Notes: generated from the sequence alone by a model not told the origin. 64,000 bases of DNA from Ulvibacter sp. MAR_2010_11 (GCF_002813135.1 NZ_PHTY01000001.1:2103501-2167500), one strand, 5' to 3'. Positions 1-9,887 are shown, numbered from the stretch's first letter. Numbers and translations: made by a program.

Positions 1-105
1 AAGAAACGTAACGACGTTAAATTTGAAAAAATTATCGCAACAGAAACTGTTTTGGAACCTTCGGTATTTGCAAAACCCGAAGCTGCAATCGTAGTAGAGC
101 GTTAA
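1..105 (+). CDS. C-terminal end of an unrecognised protein (partial)
   Basis: An open frame enters from the left edge and ends in TAA at 103-105, giving 34 residues that finish ...EAAIVVER. The tail is mixed charged and hydrophobic with no motif I recognise, so no function is proposed. It is followed at once by a strong hairpin terminator, which supports it being the true end of a plus-strand gene or operon that converges on the amidohydrolase genes. Confidence 0.6.
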   Translation, partial: KKRNDVKFEKIIATETVLEPSVFAKPEAAIVVER

Positions 106-108
106 AAA

Positions 109-136
109 AAAAGCAGCTCCAGGAGCTGCTTTTCTT
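109..136. terminator. bidirectional intrinsic terminator
   Basis: A 12-bp perfect stem (AAAAGCAGCTCC / GGAGCTGCTTTT) with a minimal loop, flanked by A-rich and T-rich tracts, lies between two convergent genes. It can serve the plus-strand gene ending at 105 and the minus-strand gene ending at 154. Confidence 0.85.
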
Positions 137-153
137 ATTCAATTAAATACACT

Positions 154-1446
154 TTATTTTCTACTGTATTTTTCCATATACCTTTTCCAAAGTTCGGTTT
201 GGTGCGTTTCCAGCGATACATCCCTGCCGTCTATAAAGGCGTGAGTAAGTATATTGGTTCGCATGTCTAAAGCATCGCCTTCACTTATAAATAAAGTAGC
301 ACTTTTCCCTGTTGCCAGTGTTCCGTAATTAGCATCTATTCCTAAAATTTTGGCCGGATTTGCCGTGATAAGCTGCAACGCAGCTTCTTTATCCATACCC
401 TGTGCTACTAATTGCCCTGCATAGAATGGCATATTTCTGGTCTGGAAATTTGAAGCATCCGAATTCTGCAATGCAACCAAAAGTCCGCCATCCACCAATA
501 ATTTTGGTAATCTATACGGGAAATCGTAGTCGTCATCGTCCATAAACGGTAAATTATGGGTATGACGTACTAAAACCGCAACATTGTGTTGTTTTAAGAA
601 CGGAATAATCTTGTTAGCCTGATATCCGCCTACAATTACGACATGCTGAATGCCGCTCTCCTTTGCAGTAGTCACCGCGTCTATCATTTCTTTTTCACCA
701 TGGGCATACACGTATAACTTCTGACTCCCATTAAACAGTCCTTGAGAGTTTTTAAAACCTTCATTCTCACTTGTTGCAGCTACTTTTCCGTAGGCTTTGG
801 CATTGGCCAAAAATGCCTTTATCGCATCAATGTCCTTATCATAGTCTTTATTGGGGCTCCAACCACGATCTTCACCCATCCACCAGCGTCCGCGACGGAA
901 ACTATTGGGCCAGTTAACATGCACTCCGTCGTCAATTTTTACGGCTGCATCTTCCCAGTTCCAGGCATCAAATTGTACAATCGATGAGGTTCCCGATATG
1001 GTTCCACCTTGCGGAGCTATCTGTCCCAGCAATATTCCGTTAGGGCGCATGCTTTCTACCACCTTGCTTTCGGCGTTATAAGCGATAATACTTCGGATAT
1101 TTGGAATGTAATCTCCCAACTCATCCTGATCATCACTGGCGCGTACCGCATCCACTTCAACCAAACCTAACGATTTGGCGGGAGCTATAAATCCGGGATA
1201 TACATGTTTTCCCTGCGCATTGATAATCTTGCCTTTGGTAGGGGTATTGGCATCTCCAATTGCTGTTATTTTCCCATTTTCAAATACCAAAACACTGTTA
1301 TCTATCACAGTTCCGTCACCCACATGGGCAGTAGCTCCTGTAATCGTTATGGCTTCAGTTTGATCCGGTGCCGGAGTTTGTTGCGCTATTCCTGCGAAAC
1401 CTAAACTCAATACGGCAATTGCTAAATAGTGTTGTACTTTTTTCAT
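154..1446 (-). CDS. exported amidohydrolase-family protein, metal motif degenerate
   Basis: A 430-aa protein with a Sec signal peptide (about residues 1-21) and the amidohydrolase (imidazolonepropionase-like) fold: the N-terminal small beta domain (GKITAIGD), the YPGFI segment near residue 83, and the C-terminal ITANPAKILGI...GTLATGKSATLFI closure. The HxH that normally follows the PGFID segment is absent (here APAKSLG), so the usual N-terminal metal ligands are missing. It lies 6 bp after the 987-aa amidohydrolase and is surely co-transcribed with it. It may be a non-catalytic partner or have altered metal binding; the substrate is unknown. The family and export are clear, the activity is not. 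Confidence 0.85.
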   Translation of the reverse strand: MKKVQHYLAIAVLSLGFAGIAQQTPAPDQTEAITITGATAHVGDGTVIDNSVLVFENGKITAIGDANTPTKGKIINAQGKHVYPGFIAPAKSLGLVEVDAVRASDDQDELGDYIPNIRSIIAYNAESKVVESMRPNGILLGQIAPQGGTISGTSSIVQFDAWNWEDAAVKIDDGVHVNWPNSFRRGRWWMGEDRGWSPNKDYDKDIDAIKAFLANAKAYGKVAATSENEGFKNSQGLFNGSQKLYVYAHGEKEMIDAVTTAKESGIQHVVIVGGYQANKIIPFLKQHNVAVLVRHTHNLPFMDDDDYDFPYRLPKLLVDGGLLVALQNSDASNFQTRNMPFYAGQLVAQGMDKEAALQLITANPAKILGIDANYGTLATGKSATLFISEGDALDMRTNILTHAFIDGRDVSLETHQTELWKRYMEKYSRK

Positions 1447-1452
1447 GTCGCC

Positions 1453-4416
1453 TTAGTTTATGGTTTCACATTCAAATTTAATTTTATCCTCTTTTTTAGG
1501 AGGTTTGGTTTTTCCACCCCCGTTTTTTTCACTTAACATCATATTGATAAGCTTGCTGCGTTCGGCATCAATGGCAAGTCTTTTTGCCTTGTCTTGCTCT
1601 AAATCGAAGTATACTTTTCCTTCAATAATGGTTTTTTCTGCCCTGGCATATACCGAAAGCGGGTGGTCTGTCCACAACACCAAATCTGCATCCTTTCCTT
1701 CCTTAATACTTCCCACACGATTGTCCAAATGCAATAGTTTTGCAGGATTAATGGTCACCATTTTCCAGGCTTCTTCTTCGGTCATTCCTCCGTATTTCAC
1801 GCTTTTTGCAGCCTCTTGGTTGAGTCTTCGGGACATTTCGGAATCATCACTGTTAATGGCCACTGTAACTCCTTCGCTCGCCATAATCGCAGCATTGTAT
1901 GGAATAGCATCGTTTACTTCAAACTTATACGCCCACCAGTCGCTGAAGGTAGAACCACCAACGCCGTGAGCTGCCATTTTATCGGCTACTTTATAACCTT
2001 CCAGAATATGGGTAAACGTATTTACTTTGAAATTAAAACGTTCGGCAACTTTCATAAGCATGTTAATTTCGCTCTGTACGTAAGAATGACAGCTTATATA
2101 GCGCTCACCATTTAGAATTTCAGCCAAAACCTCCATTTCTTCATCGTATCGAAACGGTTGCCCGCTTTTCTTTTTGGTATCGTATTCTTTGGCTCTGTTG
2201 AAATAATTTACATACAGTTGTTCCACACCCATTCGGGTTTGCGGGAAGCGGCTGAAACTACTCCAATTGGATTGCTTCACGTTTTCACCCAACGCGAATT
2301 TTATAAACTTCGGACTGTTGTCGTAAATCAATCCATCGGCATCTTCACCCCATTTCAGTTTGATAATCGCAGAGCGACCGCCAATTGGGTTTGCCGAGCC
2401 GTGTAAAATTTGAATAGAGGTAACGCCTCCGGCAAGATTTCGATAGATATCTATGTCTTCGGGATCTACTACATCTTCAATACTAACTTCTGCTGAAGAA
2501 TTGTGTCCCCCTTCATTGATGGTAAGCGCCGCAATATGTGAGTGCTCATCGATAACTCCTGCAGTAAGATGTTTTCCGGTGGCATCGATAACTGTTGCCC
2601 CGCCCGCTGAAAGATTTTTACCAATTTTCGTAATCTTTCCGTTTTTCACCAGCACATCGGTATTTGTTAAAACACCTGCGTCTTCGCTCGTCCAGACAGT
2701 TGCATTTTTAAACAACATATCTTGTTGTCTCGGTTTTACTGCGAATCCGTAACCGATATTCGGATAGGTAACAGGAAGAATTTCGGGAGCTTTATTTTCT
2801 GAATCCTCTTTTTTGTCTGCTTCATCTGCAGGAGCATCCCCCTTTCGAGTTGCCATATAGGATGTTTCGGCACCATTGGGAAGAATTAATTTTCCTGAAA
2901 TGTTTGTGCCTTCCGCTGGAACCACACCGGTGCCGCGATATACTTCTTTGGAAGCCTCATCGGTAAAGGAGAAAGTAATCCAATTGGTATTGTATTCAAT
3001 TTTTGAAGGGTATTTAGTATCACCTATTTTCACTTCAATTTTTGGCTTAGAAATCTCACCGCTAAGATTCATTTCATAATTTTTTCCACCTGCCGAAAGA
3101 TTGTAACTACCTCTGATGTCCTTCTGATCTTTATCGTTTATGATGTGTTTGTTACCCTGTACCCAGTTTTCATAAAGGGTAGTTTTGGAATCAAAAATAT
3201 CGCCCGATGTAATTAAAAAGTTGGCGTATCTGCCTGTTTGCAACGACCCAATTTTGTCGCTTTTACCAAGTAATTGCGCCGGAACAGTGGTCAAGGCTTC
3301 AAGCGCCCTTGTTTTGTCAAAACCGTAATCGAAGGCTTTTTTCAGCTTATCACTAAATTCTGATGGCTTCTTTAACTTAAACGTAGTAAGCGAAAAGGTA
3401 ACGCCATTGTCCGAAAGTGTTTTCGGATTCATAGGCTCCTGATTCCAAGCGCGCATGTCTTCCAGCGAGAGATAATTCGCCATATAGGGATTGCTCACAT
3501 CAAAAGCATCCGGGAAATTAATAGGAATAATGTATCTGGCATTACTGGCCTTAATTTTATCGATCATCTCATATTCATCACCCCCACCTACAATCACATA
3601 GTTTATGTTAAAAAGATCTCCAATTTTATCGGCCCGCAAATTATTGTCCTTACTTCCTGCTTCAAAGAAGGAGGTAAGCGATTTATTTTCGATAAGCGCT
3701 TCCAAAGAGCGGTCCTTGGTGGTTGCATTTCCTTTCGCGTACCAGTCGGTATCGTAATACATTTGGCGCAATAACGCCATGGATCCCATAAGAGAACCGG
3801 GATAGGATTGTCTGCTCGCAACACTTTTTGAAAAGGAAAAATACTGTCCTGAAGTATCTTCAAGTATTCGGCTGGCATCACTTCCGTCGTCATTTAAAGC
3901 CACAAGAACACCCGTTCCGCGAGCAATTCCGTCCATTATGTGGGTGTTTACAACGCCAAATCCTGCCTTTCTGAATTCATCGGCATCTTTTTTATCGTAT
4001 TTAAAGACATTGATGGCATCATTTTCGGGCATAATATGGTCGTTCCAGTAAAAACCTTCCCGAGTGGCTTCGTATTGAGGGGAACGTCCGTCGCCTTCAG
4101 CACGCTTCGGTTTATCAACACCAAAACCGGTATACGGGTCGATGAATGACGGATAAATGTGTTTTCCGTTCAAATCAACTATCACCGAATTTTGAGGAAT
4201 TGTAACCGACTTTCCGGCAGCGACGACCTTTCCGTTTTGAATGAGCAACGTACCGTTTTTCACCATCTGTGTAGGGGTGATATATAGGGTTGCATTGGTA
4301 AAGGCTGTGTAGTTGTTGTTTTCTTCTTTTACGCCGTCATTTTTCGGAAAATAATCCTGTGCCATGACAAATTGAACGCAAAAGAGTAGCAAGAGAATAC
4401 TGGTGGTTTTTTTCAT
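1453..4416 (-). CDS. exported protein with two tandem amidohydrolase domains
   Basis: A 987-aa secreted protein with a signal peptide (about residues 1-19, ending VMAQ). Two amidohydrolase units are in tandem. The N-terminal one (about 35-420) keeps the fold signatures but has IDPYTGFG where HxH should be. The C-terminal one (about 570-960) has an intact DEHSH metal motif, later His residues (SCHSYVQ, THILEGY) and an Asp-rich INSDDSE segment. A linker of about 130 residues separates them. It is the first gene of a two-gene operon with the 430-aa protein at 154-1446. The architecture suggests a periplasmic or surface hydrolase of cyclic amides or peptides in which only the second domain is catalytic; this is inference. 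Confidence 0.88.
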   Translation of the reverse strand: MKKTTSILLLLFCVQFVMAQDYFPKNDGVKEENNNYTAFTNATLYITPTQMVKNGTLLIQNGKVVAAGKSVTIPQNSVIVDLNGKHIYPSFIDPYTGFGVDKPKRAEGDGRSPQYEATREGFYWNDHIMPENDAINVFKYDKKDADEFRKAGFGVVNTHIMDGIARGTGVLVALNDDGSDASRILEDTSGQYFSFSKSVASRQSYPGSLMGSMALLRQMYYDTDWYAKGNATTKDRSLEALIENKSLTSFFEAGSKDNNLRADKIGDLFNINYVIVGGGDEYEMIDKIKASNARYIIPINFPDAFDVSNPYMANYLSLEDMRAWNQEPMNPKTLSDNGVTFSLTTFKLKKPSEFSDKLKKAFDYGFDKTRALEALTTVPAQLLGKSDKIGSLQTGRYANFLITSGDIFDSKTTLYENWVQGNKHIINDKDQKDIRGSYNLSAGGKNYEMNLSGEISKPKIEVKIGDTKYPSKIEYNTNWITFSFTDEASKEVYRGTGVVPAEGTNISGKLILPNGAETSYMATRKGDAPADEADKKEDSENKAPEILPVTYPNIGYGFAVKPRQQDMLFKNATVWTSEDAGVLTNTDVLVKNGKITKIGKNLSAGGATVIDATGKHLTAGVIDEHSHIAALTINEGGHNSSAEVSIEDVVDPEDIDIYRNLAGGVTSIQILHGSANPIGGRSAIIKLKWGEDADGLIYDNSPKFIKFALGENVKQSNWSSFSRFPQTRMGVEQLYVNYFNRAKEYDTKKKSGQPFRYDEEMEVLAEILNGERYISCHSYVQSEINMLMKVAERFNFKVNTFTHILEGYKVADKMAAHGVGGSTFSDWWAYKFEVNDAIPYNAAIMASEGVTVAINSDDSEMSRRLNQEAAKSVKYGGMTEEEAWKMVTINPAKLLHLDNRVGSIKEGKDADLVLWTDHPLSVYARAEKTIIEGKVYFDLEQDKAKRLAIDAERSKLINMMLSEKNGGGKTKPPKKEDKIKFECETIN

Positions 4417-4513
4417 TTGGTTGGAGTTACATAAAGAATTTTAAATATAGGAATGTAAATTAGTTTGAGGCTGTCGAATGATTGCTTTTAACATCTTCTT
4501 AAGAATTTTAACA

Positions 4514-5581
4514 TTAAAATGGTTTGTCCTCAAAGTAGTTTACCACCAATGCCACCATATAACTATAGCTCATTATACCGTTGGATTGATTGTTGGCCTT
4601 TAAAAACTGATCCCAAAATAGTTTTGAAAAGGTTTCAAACGGATTGGCATAGCTCGCCCAGAAATCGCGCATTTCTTTATAACTCTCCAGAATTCCCGGG
4701 TTGATGGTAGTTAGAGTTTCTTCGTATTTTTCAAGATCACGCCGCGCCAGTTCATTGATACAATAACGTAAAGCAAAAATGTAACCGGCGTATTGAATAT
4801 ACGGATCATCGTTGTGCAGTGTTGCCAAGGTAGCTATAAAATTGGCTTCATTTTCTCGAGCATAGCCAATTTGGTGGGCTTCTTCATGACAACTCACCAC
4901 AGGAAACTTATAGGTTTTTATAAGATTATTTACCTGTGCTTCTCCCGAAAAAGGATTGTAGTAACCGCTATAACCCATATAGGTGAGCCCCAAACTCCAA
5001 CCACTTTTTTTGATGCTTCTGGGGGAATATGCCAGATTTGGAAATTCGTTTTCCAGCTTTTGGTAGCCATCAATCGATTTTTGAAACATCTCTTTTTGAG
5101 TATAAGGCAGCTCTATTTTTACCGTGTCGGCATATCCAAGTTGCCGATGCATCTCATTCGATTTCGCAATGAGGCGTTCGGTGGTCGAAATTAATTCTTC
5201 GGTGGTGTAATCACTTGCCAGGTCAAGCGAAGTATGTAATGGAATTCTGTAGTAGTTAAGTCCCCACAGTATATTAAATACAAAATAAACAATAGATAGG
5301 GTAGCCGTAATATCCATAAAAAACCAAACCGGTTCTTTCCAAAGACGGTTGTAGTTTTTAAATACCCATCGCAATGCTAAAATAGCAATGAGCAGATAAA
5401 ATACATCACCTAATGAAAAGGGAATCCAGCCAAAGAGGTATCGCGACATTTTGGAAAGTACAGGGTACAAACCACGGCTGTAATAGGTTTCAACAAATTC
5501 GGGGAAATTTTTCAGAATTTGCAATACAATAATTTGAACAGGTAACAAAAAGGTGAGGATGAGGCGCGTTCTTCTTTGCAT
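4514..5581 (-). CDS. DUF3810 family membrane metalloprotease-like protein
   Basis: A 355-aa protein with three hydrophobic N-terminal segments (about residues 8-25, 55-75 and 92-108) and an extracytoplasmic domain carrying HEEAH at 232-236, followed by ARENEANFIA, which looks like a gluzincin-type HExxH...E zinc site. This matches the DUF3810 family, common in Bacteroidota. Its substrate is not known. It stands alone, divergent from pepD with a 108-bp gap and about 100 bp from the amidohydrolase operon downstream. Confidence 0.85.
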   Translation of the reverse strand: MQRRTRLILTFLLPVQIIVLQILKNFPEFVETYYSRGLYPVLSKMSRYLFGWIPFSLGDVFYLLIAILALRWVFKNYNRLWKEPVWFFMDITATLSIVYFVFNILWGLNYYRIPLHTSLDLASDYTTEELISTTERLIAKSNEMHRQLGYADTVKIELPYTQKEMFQKSIDGYQKLENEFPNLAYSPRSIKKSGWSLGLTYMGYSGYYNPFSGEAQVNNLIKTYKFPVVSCHEEAHQIGYARENEANFIATLATLHNDDPYIQYAGYIFALRYCINELARRDLEKYEETLTTINPGILESYKEMRDFWASYANPFETFSKLFWDQFLKANNQSNGIMSYSYMVALVVNYFEDKPF

Positions 5582-5617
5582 ATTTCAAACTTACAAAGAA
5601 ATCTTTTACAACATTAT

Positions 5618-5647
5618 TTTTATAGCAGTCTTAAATCAGTAATTTTG
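5618..5647 (+). promoter_or_regulatory. probable promoter of pepD
   Basis: TAATTTTG at 5640-5647 fits the Bacteroidota -7 consensus TAnnTTTG. The expected -33 position 19 bp upstream reads TTT rather than TTG, so the match is partial. The start codon of pepD lies 42 bp downstream. Confidence 0.4.
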
Positions 5648-5689
5648 TTTCCGCTGAAATTAATTCACATTTATACTTAAATACGATAC

Positions 5690-7147
5690 ATGAACGAAGC
5701 TATTAGAAACCTGGAGCCAAAAGTAATTTGGAATAAGTTTGCCGACCTGAATGCTGTCCCACGGCCTTCAAAAAAAGAAGAAAGAGTGATTGCCTTTATG
5801 AAGGATTTTGGAAAAAAGCTGGGACTGGAAACAATTGAAGACGAAGTAGGCAACGTGATCATTCGTAAACCTGCTACTTCAGGGATGGAAGATCGAAAAG
5901 CAATAATAATGCAGTCACATCTCGATATGGTGCATCAAAAAAACAGTGACACAAAATTCGACTTCGATACTCAAGGAATTGAAATGTATGTAGACGGAGA
6001 CTGGGTTCGTGCCAAAGGTACCACATTGGGCGCCGATAACGGTTTGGGGGTTGCTACCATCATGGCAATTCTCGAAAGTGACACCATTGTGCACCCTGCT
6101 TTGGAAGCACTTTTTACCATCGATGAAGAAACCGGAATGACCGGGGCCATGGGGCTTAAAGGTGGAATTTTACGAGGAGATATTTTACTGAATCTCGATA
6201 CCGAAGAAGACGATGAAATTGGAGTAGGATGTGCCGGCGGGATCGATGTTTCTGCTGCCCGAAACTATTCTGAAGTTGAAGCCCCGGCGAATGCACAGGG
6301 GTATAAAATTACACTCAAAGGTTTGCAAGGTGGTCATAGTGGGATGGACATAATTAAAGGCCTGGGTAACGGCAACAAGCTTATGAACCGGTTATTATAC
6401 GCTGCAAATAAATCGATGCATCTGGCAGAATTGACAGGAGGAAGTCTTCGGAATGCAATTCCACGTGAAAGTGAAGCAATAGTTGCGGTTCCTTCAGAAA
6501 AGGAAAAGGATTTTATTTCTGAAATAAATACAATAAAAACGGAGATTGTTGACGAATACAAACTGCTTGAAAAGGACTTGACCATTTCTTTCGAAAAAAT
6601 TGCTGAAGTTCCACGGAAAGTAATGAATTCAGCAGATCAAACAACCTTCCTCAATATTATGCATACGGCACATAACGGAGTGTATAGAATGAGTCCCGCC
6701 ATTGAAGATTTGGTGGAAACCTCTAACAATATCTCGAAAGTTACTGTGAAAGACGGGGCGTTAAAAATAGAATGTCTTACCAGATCATCGGTTGAGTCGT
6801 CCAAGGCAGATATGGCAAATACGTTAAAAGCTGCTTTCGAACTTGGAGGCTGTGAAGTAAATTTCGAAGGAGCATATCCGGGGTGGGCACCTAATATGGA
6901 AAGCCCTATTTTAAAAGTCTTGGACAATTTATATACCAAAATGCACGGTGAAAAGGCACATGTTGCTGCCTGTCACGCCGGACTTGAATGTGGTATTTTG
7001 GGACAGAATTACCCTGGAATGGATATGATTTCTTTTGGGCCAACTATAAAAGGAGCTCATTCACCCGATGAACGTGCCAATATACCTTCTACGCAAAAGT
7101 ACTGGGATTTTGTTTTGGAAATTCTAAAAAGCATTCCGAAAAAGTAA
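5690..7147 (+). CDS. pepD: aminoacyl-histidine dipeptidase (M20 family)
   Basis: A 485-aa cytosolic di-zinc dipeptidase that splits Xaa-His and other dipeptides. Metal ligands are visible: SHLDMV (His77, with Asp79), GADNGLG (Asp116), DEETG (Glu146/147), NLDTEE, and the C-terminal FGPTIKGAHSPDER. Full length for the PepD group and begins MNEAIRNLEPK with no signal peptide. It is a single-gene unit with its own promoter and a strong terminator 6 bp after the stop. Confidence 0.95.
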   Translation: MNEAIRNLEPKVIWNKFADLNAVPRPSKKEERVIAFMKDFGKKLGLETIEDEVGNVIIRKPATSGMEDRKAIIMQSHLDMVHQKNSDTKFDFDTQGIEMYVDGDWVRAKGTTLGADNGLGVATIMAILESDTIVHPALEALFTIDEETGMTGAMGLKGGILRGDILLNLDTEEDDEIGVGCAGGIDVSAARNYSEVEAPANAQGYKITLKGLQGGHSGMDIIKGLGNGNKLMNRLLYAANKSMHLAELTGGSLRNAIPRESEAIVAVPSEKEKDFISEINTIKTEIVDEYKLLEKDLTISFEKIAEVPRKVMNSADQTTFLNIMHTAHNGVYRMSPAIEDLVETSNNISKVTVKDGALKIECLTRSSVESSKADMANTLKAAFELGGCEVNFEGAYPGWAPNMESPILKVLDNLYTKMHGEKAHVAACHAGLECGILGQNYPGMDMISFGPTIKGAHSPDERANIPSTQKYWDFVLEILKSIPKK

Positions 7148-7153
7148 ACCATT

Positions 7154-7188
7154 AAAAAAGCCGCTTAAAAACTTAAGCGGCTTTTTTT
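7154..7188. terminator. bidirectional intrinsic terminator after pepD
   Basis: The stem AGCCGCTTAA / TTAAGCGGCT is flanked by A6 on the left and T7 on the right. It lies between convergent pepD and the peptidylprolyl isomerase gene and can work in both directions. Confidence 0.9.
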
Positions 7189-7203
7189 ATATATACTATT
7201 TTA

Positions 7204-8313
7204 CTATTGAGGAGCTACCTCTGTTAATTCCAATTCGAAGATTAAATCACTATTTGGCGGAATAACCGGCGGATTACCACCTGCGCCATAACCCAAATGT
7301 GAAGGAACAAGCACAGTTACTTTATCACCTACACTGAGCAATAATAATGCTTCTCTAAATCCGGCAACTAATCGTGCATTCGCGCTATAAGTCGTTGCAA
7401 CAGGAATGTACTGATCGGCAGCCTTTCTGGCTTCGTCTACCACGTCAAATTGTTCGGCAACTTCAAGACGGTTGGTATCAAATAATCTTCCATCAGTAAA
7501 AAACCCGGCATAGTTTATTAAAACTTTAGCACCATCGGCAGGCTTCATACCTTTTCCTTTGTGGTTCCAGTACACTTTTAATCCTGAAGGTAAAGTTTCA
7601 GCTTGTTCCAATAATGGAGCAAAAACTTTGGCTTGAGCAGCACCAATTTCAGCTATACGAGCTTCCTCTTCGGCTTTCTCTTTTTCAATATTTTCCATTG
7701 CTTCCGTAAAAGAAGTCAATTTCACGTTTCCTCTATTGATAATATTTACTTCCTGAATGGTTACAACTTCGACAGGCTTGTTACTGGGTTTGGCTACTTC
7801 AACCGACCCAATTGAATCGACAACTTCTTGCCCGATAACAATTTCACCAAAAACAGAGTGTCTGCCATCAAGCCAAGGAGTTTCTTTCAGGGTAATAAAA
7901 AACTGACTCCCGTTCATATCCGGGCCTCCGTTAGCCATGGATAGAATACCTTTTCGGTCGTGTTTTAACGTGTCTACAATTTCATCAGGGAAAATATATC
8001 CCGGATTTCCGGTTCCATCGGCCTTAGGATCTCCACCCTGAATCATAAAATCCTTCATAACCCGGTGGAAAGTAAGTCCGTTATAAAACTTTTTCCCTTT
8101 AAATGTAGAATCTACCATGGTATTTGTTCCTTCGGCAAGAGCTACAAAATTTGCAACCGTTAAAGGAGTTTGCTCGTTGTATAATTTTGCTACAAAAGTA
8201 CCTTTGTTTGTAATAAATTCGGCGTATACACCGTCTTCCAAGTCGGGGTATTTGTCTTGGCACGCAGCAAAAGACATGGATAGTACTAAAAATAGTAATG
8301 TTAATTTTTTCAT
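7204..8313 (-). CDS. cyclophilin-FKBP fusion peptidylprolyl isomerase lipoprotein
   Basis: A 369-aa lipoprotein: lipobox SFAAC at Cys19, then a cyclophilin domain (about 28-190, with GLTFHRVMKDFMIQGGD and NGSQFFIT) and a C-terminal FKBP domain (about 250-369, with PSHLGYGAGGNPPVIPPNS and LIFELEL). Two unrelated prolyl isomerase folds in one polypeptide point to a folding helper for exported proteins. It follows gldI by 7 bp in the nrnA-gldI operon, so a role in gliding or T9SS cargo folding is plausible but inferred. Confidence 0.92.
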   Translation of the reverse strand: MKKLTLLFLVLSMSFAACQDKYPDLEDGVYAEFITNKGTFVAKLYNEQTPLTVANFVALAEGTNTMVDSTFKGKKFYNGLTFHRVMKDFMIQGGDPKADGTGNPGYIFPDEIVDTLKHDRKGILSMANGGPDMNGSQFFITLKETPWLDGRHSVFGEIVIGQEVVDSIGSVEVAKPSNKPVEVVTIQEVNIINRGNVKLTSFTEAMENIEKEKAEEEARIAEIGAAQAKVFAPLLEQAETLPSGLKVYWNHKGKGMKPADGAKVLINYAGFFTDGRLFDTNRLEVAEQFDVVDEARKAADQYIPVATTYSANARLVAGFREALLLLSVGDKVTVLVPSHLGYGAGGNPPVIPPNSDLIFELELTEVAPQ

Positions 8314-8320
8314 GTTTTAC

Positions 8321-8875
8321 TTAATTTTCTTGTGTTTGTTCAATTGATTTTAAAGTTACTGTACTCTGAATTGGGACATTGGTTCCCAGTTTATCTTCAA
8401 TGCCATAATAGCCATAGGCTTTATAGGAAGGAAATAAGAATGTGATTTGTTCACCTTCCTTCATAAGCTTTATACCATCGCGTAATCCCGAAATTAACTC
8501 CTGATTGGTTTGGTCGACCTTATAGACCTGAAGTCCGATTTCGGATTCTGAAATAATCGTGTTTCCGTTTAAATCTTTAACATCGAAATTAAAAGTAACT
8601 TCGTCGCCAAACTCCGGTAACTCTGATGCTATGGTATCTTTCACGTTGTAGAAATACCAAAAACCACTTTCTGAAGCGATATAATCTACATTGGGATTGG
8701 CTTCCATAATTTCGGTTATTTGCGCTTCTTCTTTTTCGAAAATCTTCTTATTTCGAACAGCAGATTCCTTGATAAAACTTCCGGAATTTCTCTGAAGAGG
8801 TTTCCTCGCTTCAGGGCCTTTACAGGCTGCAAAGCACAGGGTGACAATGATAATATAATGTAGGTTACGAAGCAT
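8321..8875 (-). CDS. gldI: gliding motility peptidylprolyl isomerase lipoprotein GldI
   Basis: A 184-aa lipoprotein (lipobox LCFAAC) with a C-terminal FKBP domain (about 95-178: FGDEVTFNFDV, LRDGIKLMKEGE, FPSYKAYGYYG). This matches GldI, a periplasmic prolyl isomerase required for gliding in Flavobacterium, where it sits next to an FKBP/cyclophilin gene as here. Its start overlaps the nrnA stop by 11 bp, indicating translational coupling. Confidence 0.9.
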   Translation of the reverse strand: MLRNLHYIIIVTLCFAACKGPEARKPLQRNSGSFIKESAVRNKKIFEKEEAQITEIMEANPNVDYIASESGFWYFYNVKDTIASELPEFGDEVTFNFDVKDLNGNTIISESEIGLQVYKVDQTNQELISGLRDGIKLMKEGEQITFLFPSYKAYGYYGIEDKLGTNVPIQSTVTLKSIEQTQEN

Positions 8876-9887
8876 TTGCCAATTCTTCTTTATAGCCGTG
8901 CAAGATACTAATAAATTCAGTAACTGTTTTCGATAAGGATGCTAAACTTCTTCCTCCCGCTGCGTTTATATGACCGCCGCCATTGTAATGATTTCGGGCG
9001 AAGTCGTTCACCGAAAAATCTCCTTTGCTTCGAAAGGACATTTTTACGATACTCTCCTGCTTGTTTTCAATAAAAATGACGGCAAATTTTATTCCGGCAA
9101 TCGAAAGCGCATAATTTACAAAGCCCTCGGTATCTCCTTTTCTAAAATTACAGGCATCCAGTTCCTTTTGTGAAAGTGTTATATAGGCGGTATGGTATTC
9201 GGGAATAATATTCAGGTTTTTTAGCGCAACTCCCAAAAGTTTCATCCTGTCGGCACTGTTTGTGTCGTATACTTGCTGGTGAATTTCGGCGTTGTTGGCT
9301 CCAATTTCCATTAAATGTGCAATCACTCTGTGGGTAGTCGCAGTAGTAGAGGGAAACCTGAAAGAACCGGTATCTGTCATAATTCCGGTGTACAGATGTG
9401 TAGCTACTTCAACACACAAGGCGTCCAATTCGCCCAGGGCATCCATAAAATGATACACCATTTCGGAAGTTGAACTCATGGCAACATCACTATAGGTGAC
9501 AACTGCATAATCGTCCGGAGCCTGATGGTGATCTACCATCACGAATTTAGCATCGCAATCTTCCAAAAGCTGTTGTAATTCGCCTACACGGCTGAGGCTG
9601 TTAAAATCCAGGGTGAAAATTAAATCGGCTTCGTTAATAAGCCCGATACTTACATCTGTATCCTTTTCATGAATTACGATATCCTCACAACCCGGAAGCC
9701 ATTTCAGAAAATCGGGAAAATCGTTGGGCATTACGACAATCGATTTATGTCCCAATTGGTTCAGAAAAAAAGACATCCCTAAACAACTTCCCACTGCATC
9801 GCCGTCGGGGTTTTTATGACCCACAACCACAATCTTTTTCTTAGATTTTAAGAGTTGCTTAACGACAGCAGTAGTTTCTTTATCCAT
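8865..9887 (-). CDS. nrnA: DHH/DHHA1 phosphoesterase (oligoribonuclease NrnA-like)
   Basis: A 340-aa enzyme of the bifunctional oligoribonuclease/pAp phosphatase group, degrading nanoRNA and 3'-phosphoadenosine 5'-phosphate. Motifs: GHKNPDGDAVGS near the N-terminus, DFNSLSRVG, DHHQAPDDY, and the DHHA1 signature GGGHINAAGG near the C-terminus. The open frame extends 20 codons upstream to 9947, but that stretch (FQIFGRLFQKC...) is unlike the family, so the ATG at 9887 (MDKETTAVVKQL) is preferred. First gene of the operon with gldI and the PPIase. Confidence 0.92.
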   Translation of the reverse strand: MDKETTAVVKQLLKSKKKIVVVGHKNPDGDAVGSCLGMSFFLNQLGHKSIVVMPNDFPDFLKWLPGCEDIVIHEKDTDVSIGLINEADLIFTLDFNSLSRVGELQQLLEDCDAKFVMVDHHQAPDDYAVVTYSDVAMSSTSEMVYHFMDALGELDALCVEVATHLYTGIMTDTGSFRFPSTTATTHRVIAHLMEIGANNAEIHQQVYDTNSADRMKLLGVALKNLNIIPEYHTAYITLSQKELDACNFRKGDTEGFVNYALSIAGIKFAVIFIENKQESIVKMSFRSKGDFSVNDFARNHYNGGGHINAAGGRSLASLSKTVTEFISILHGYKEELANAS

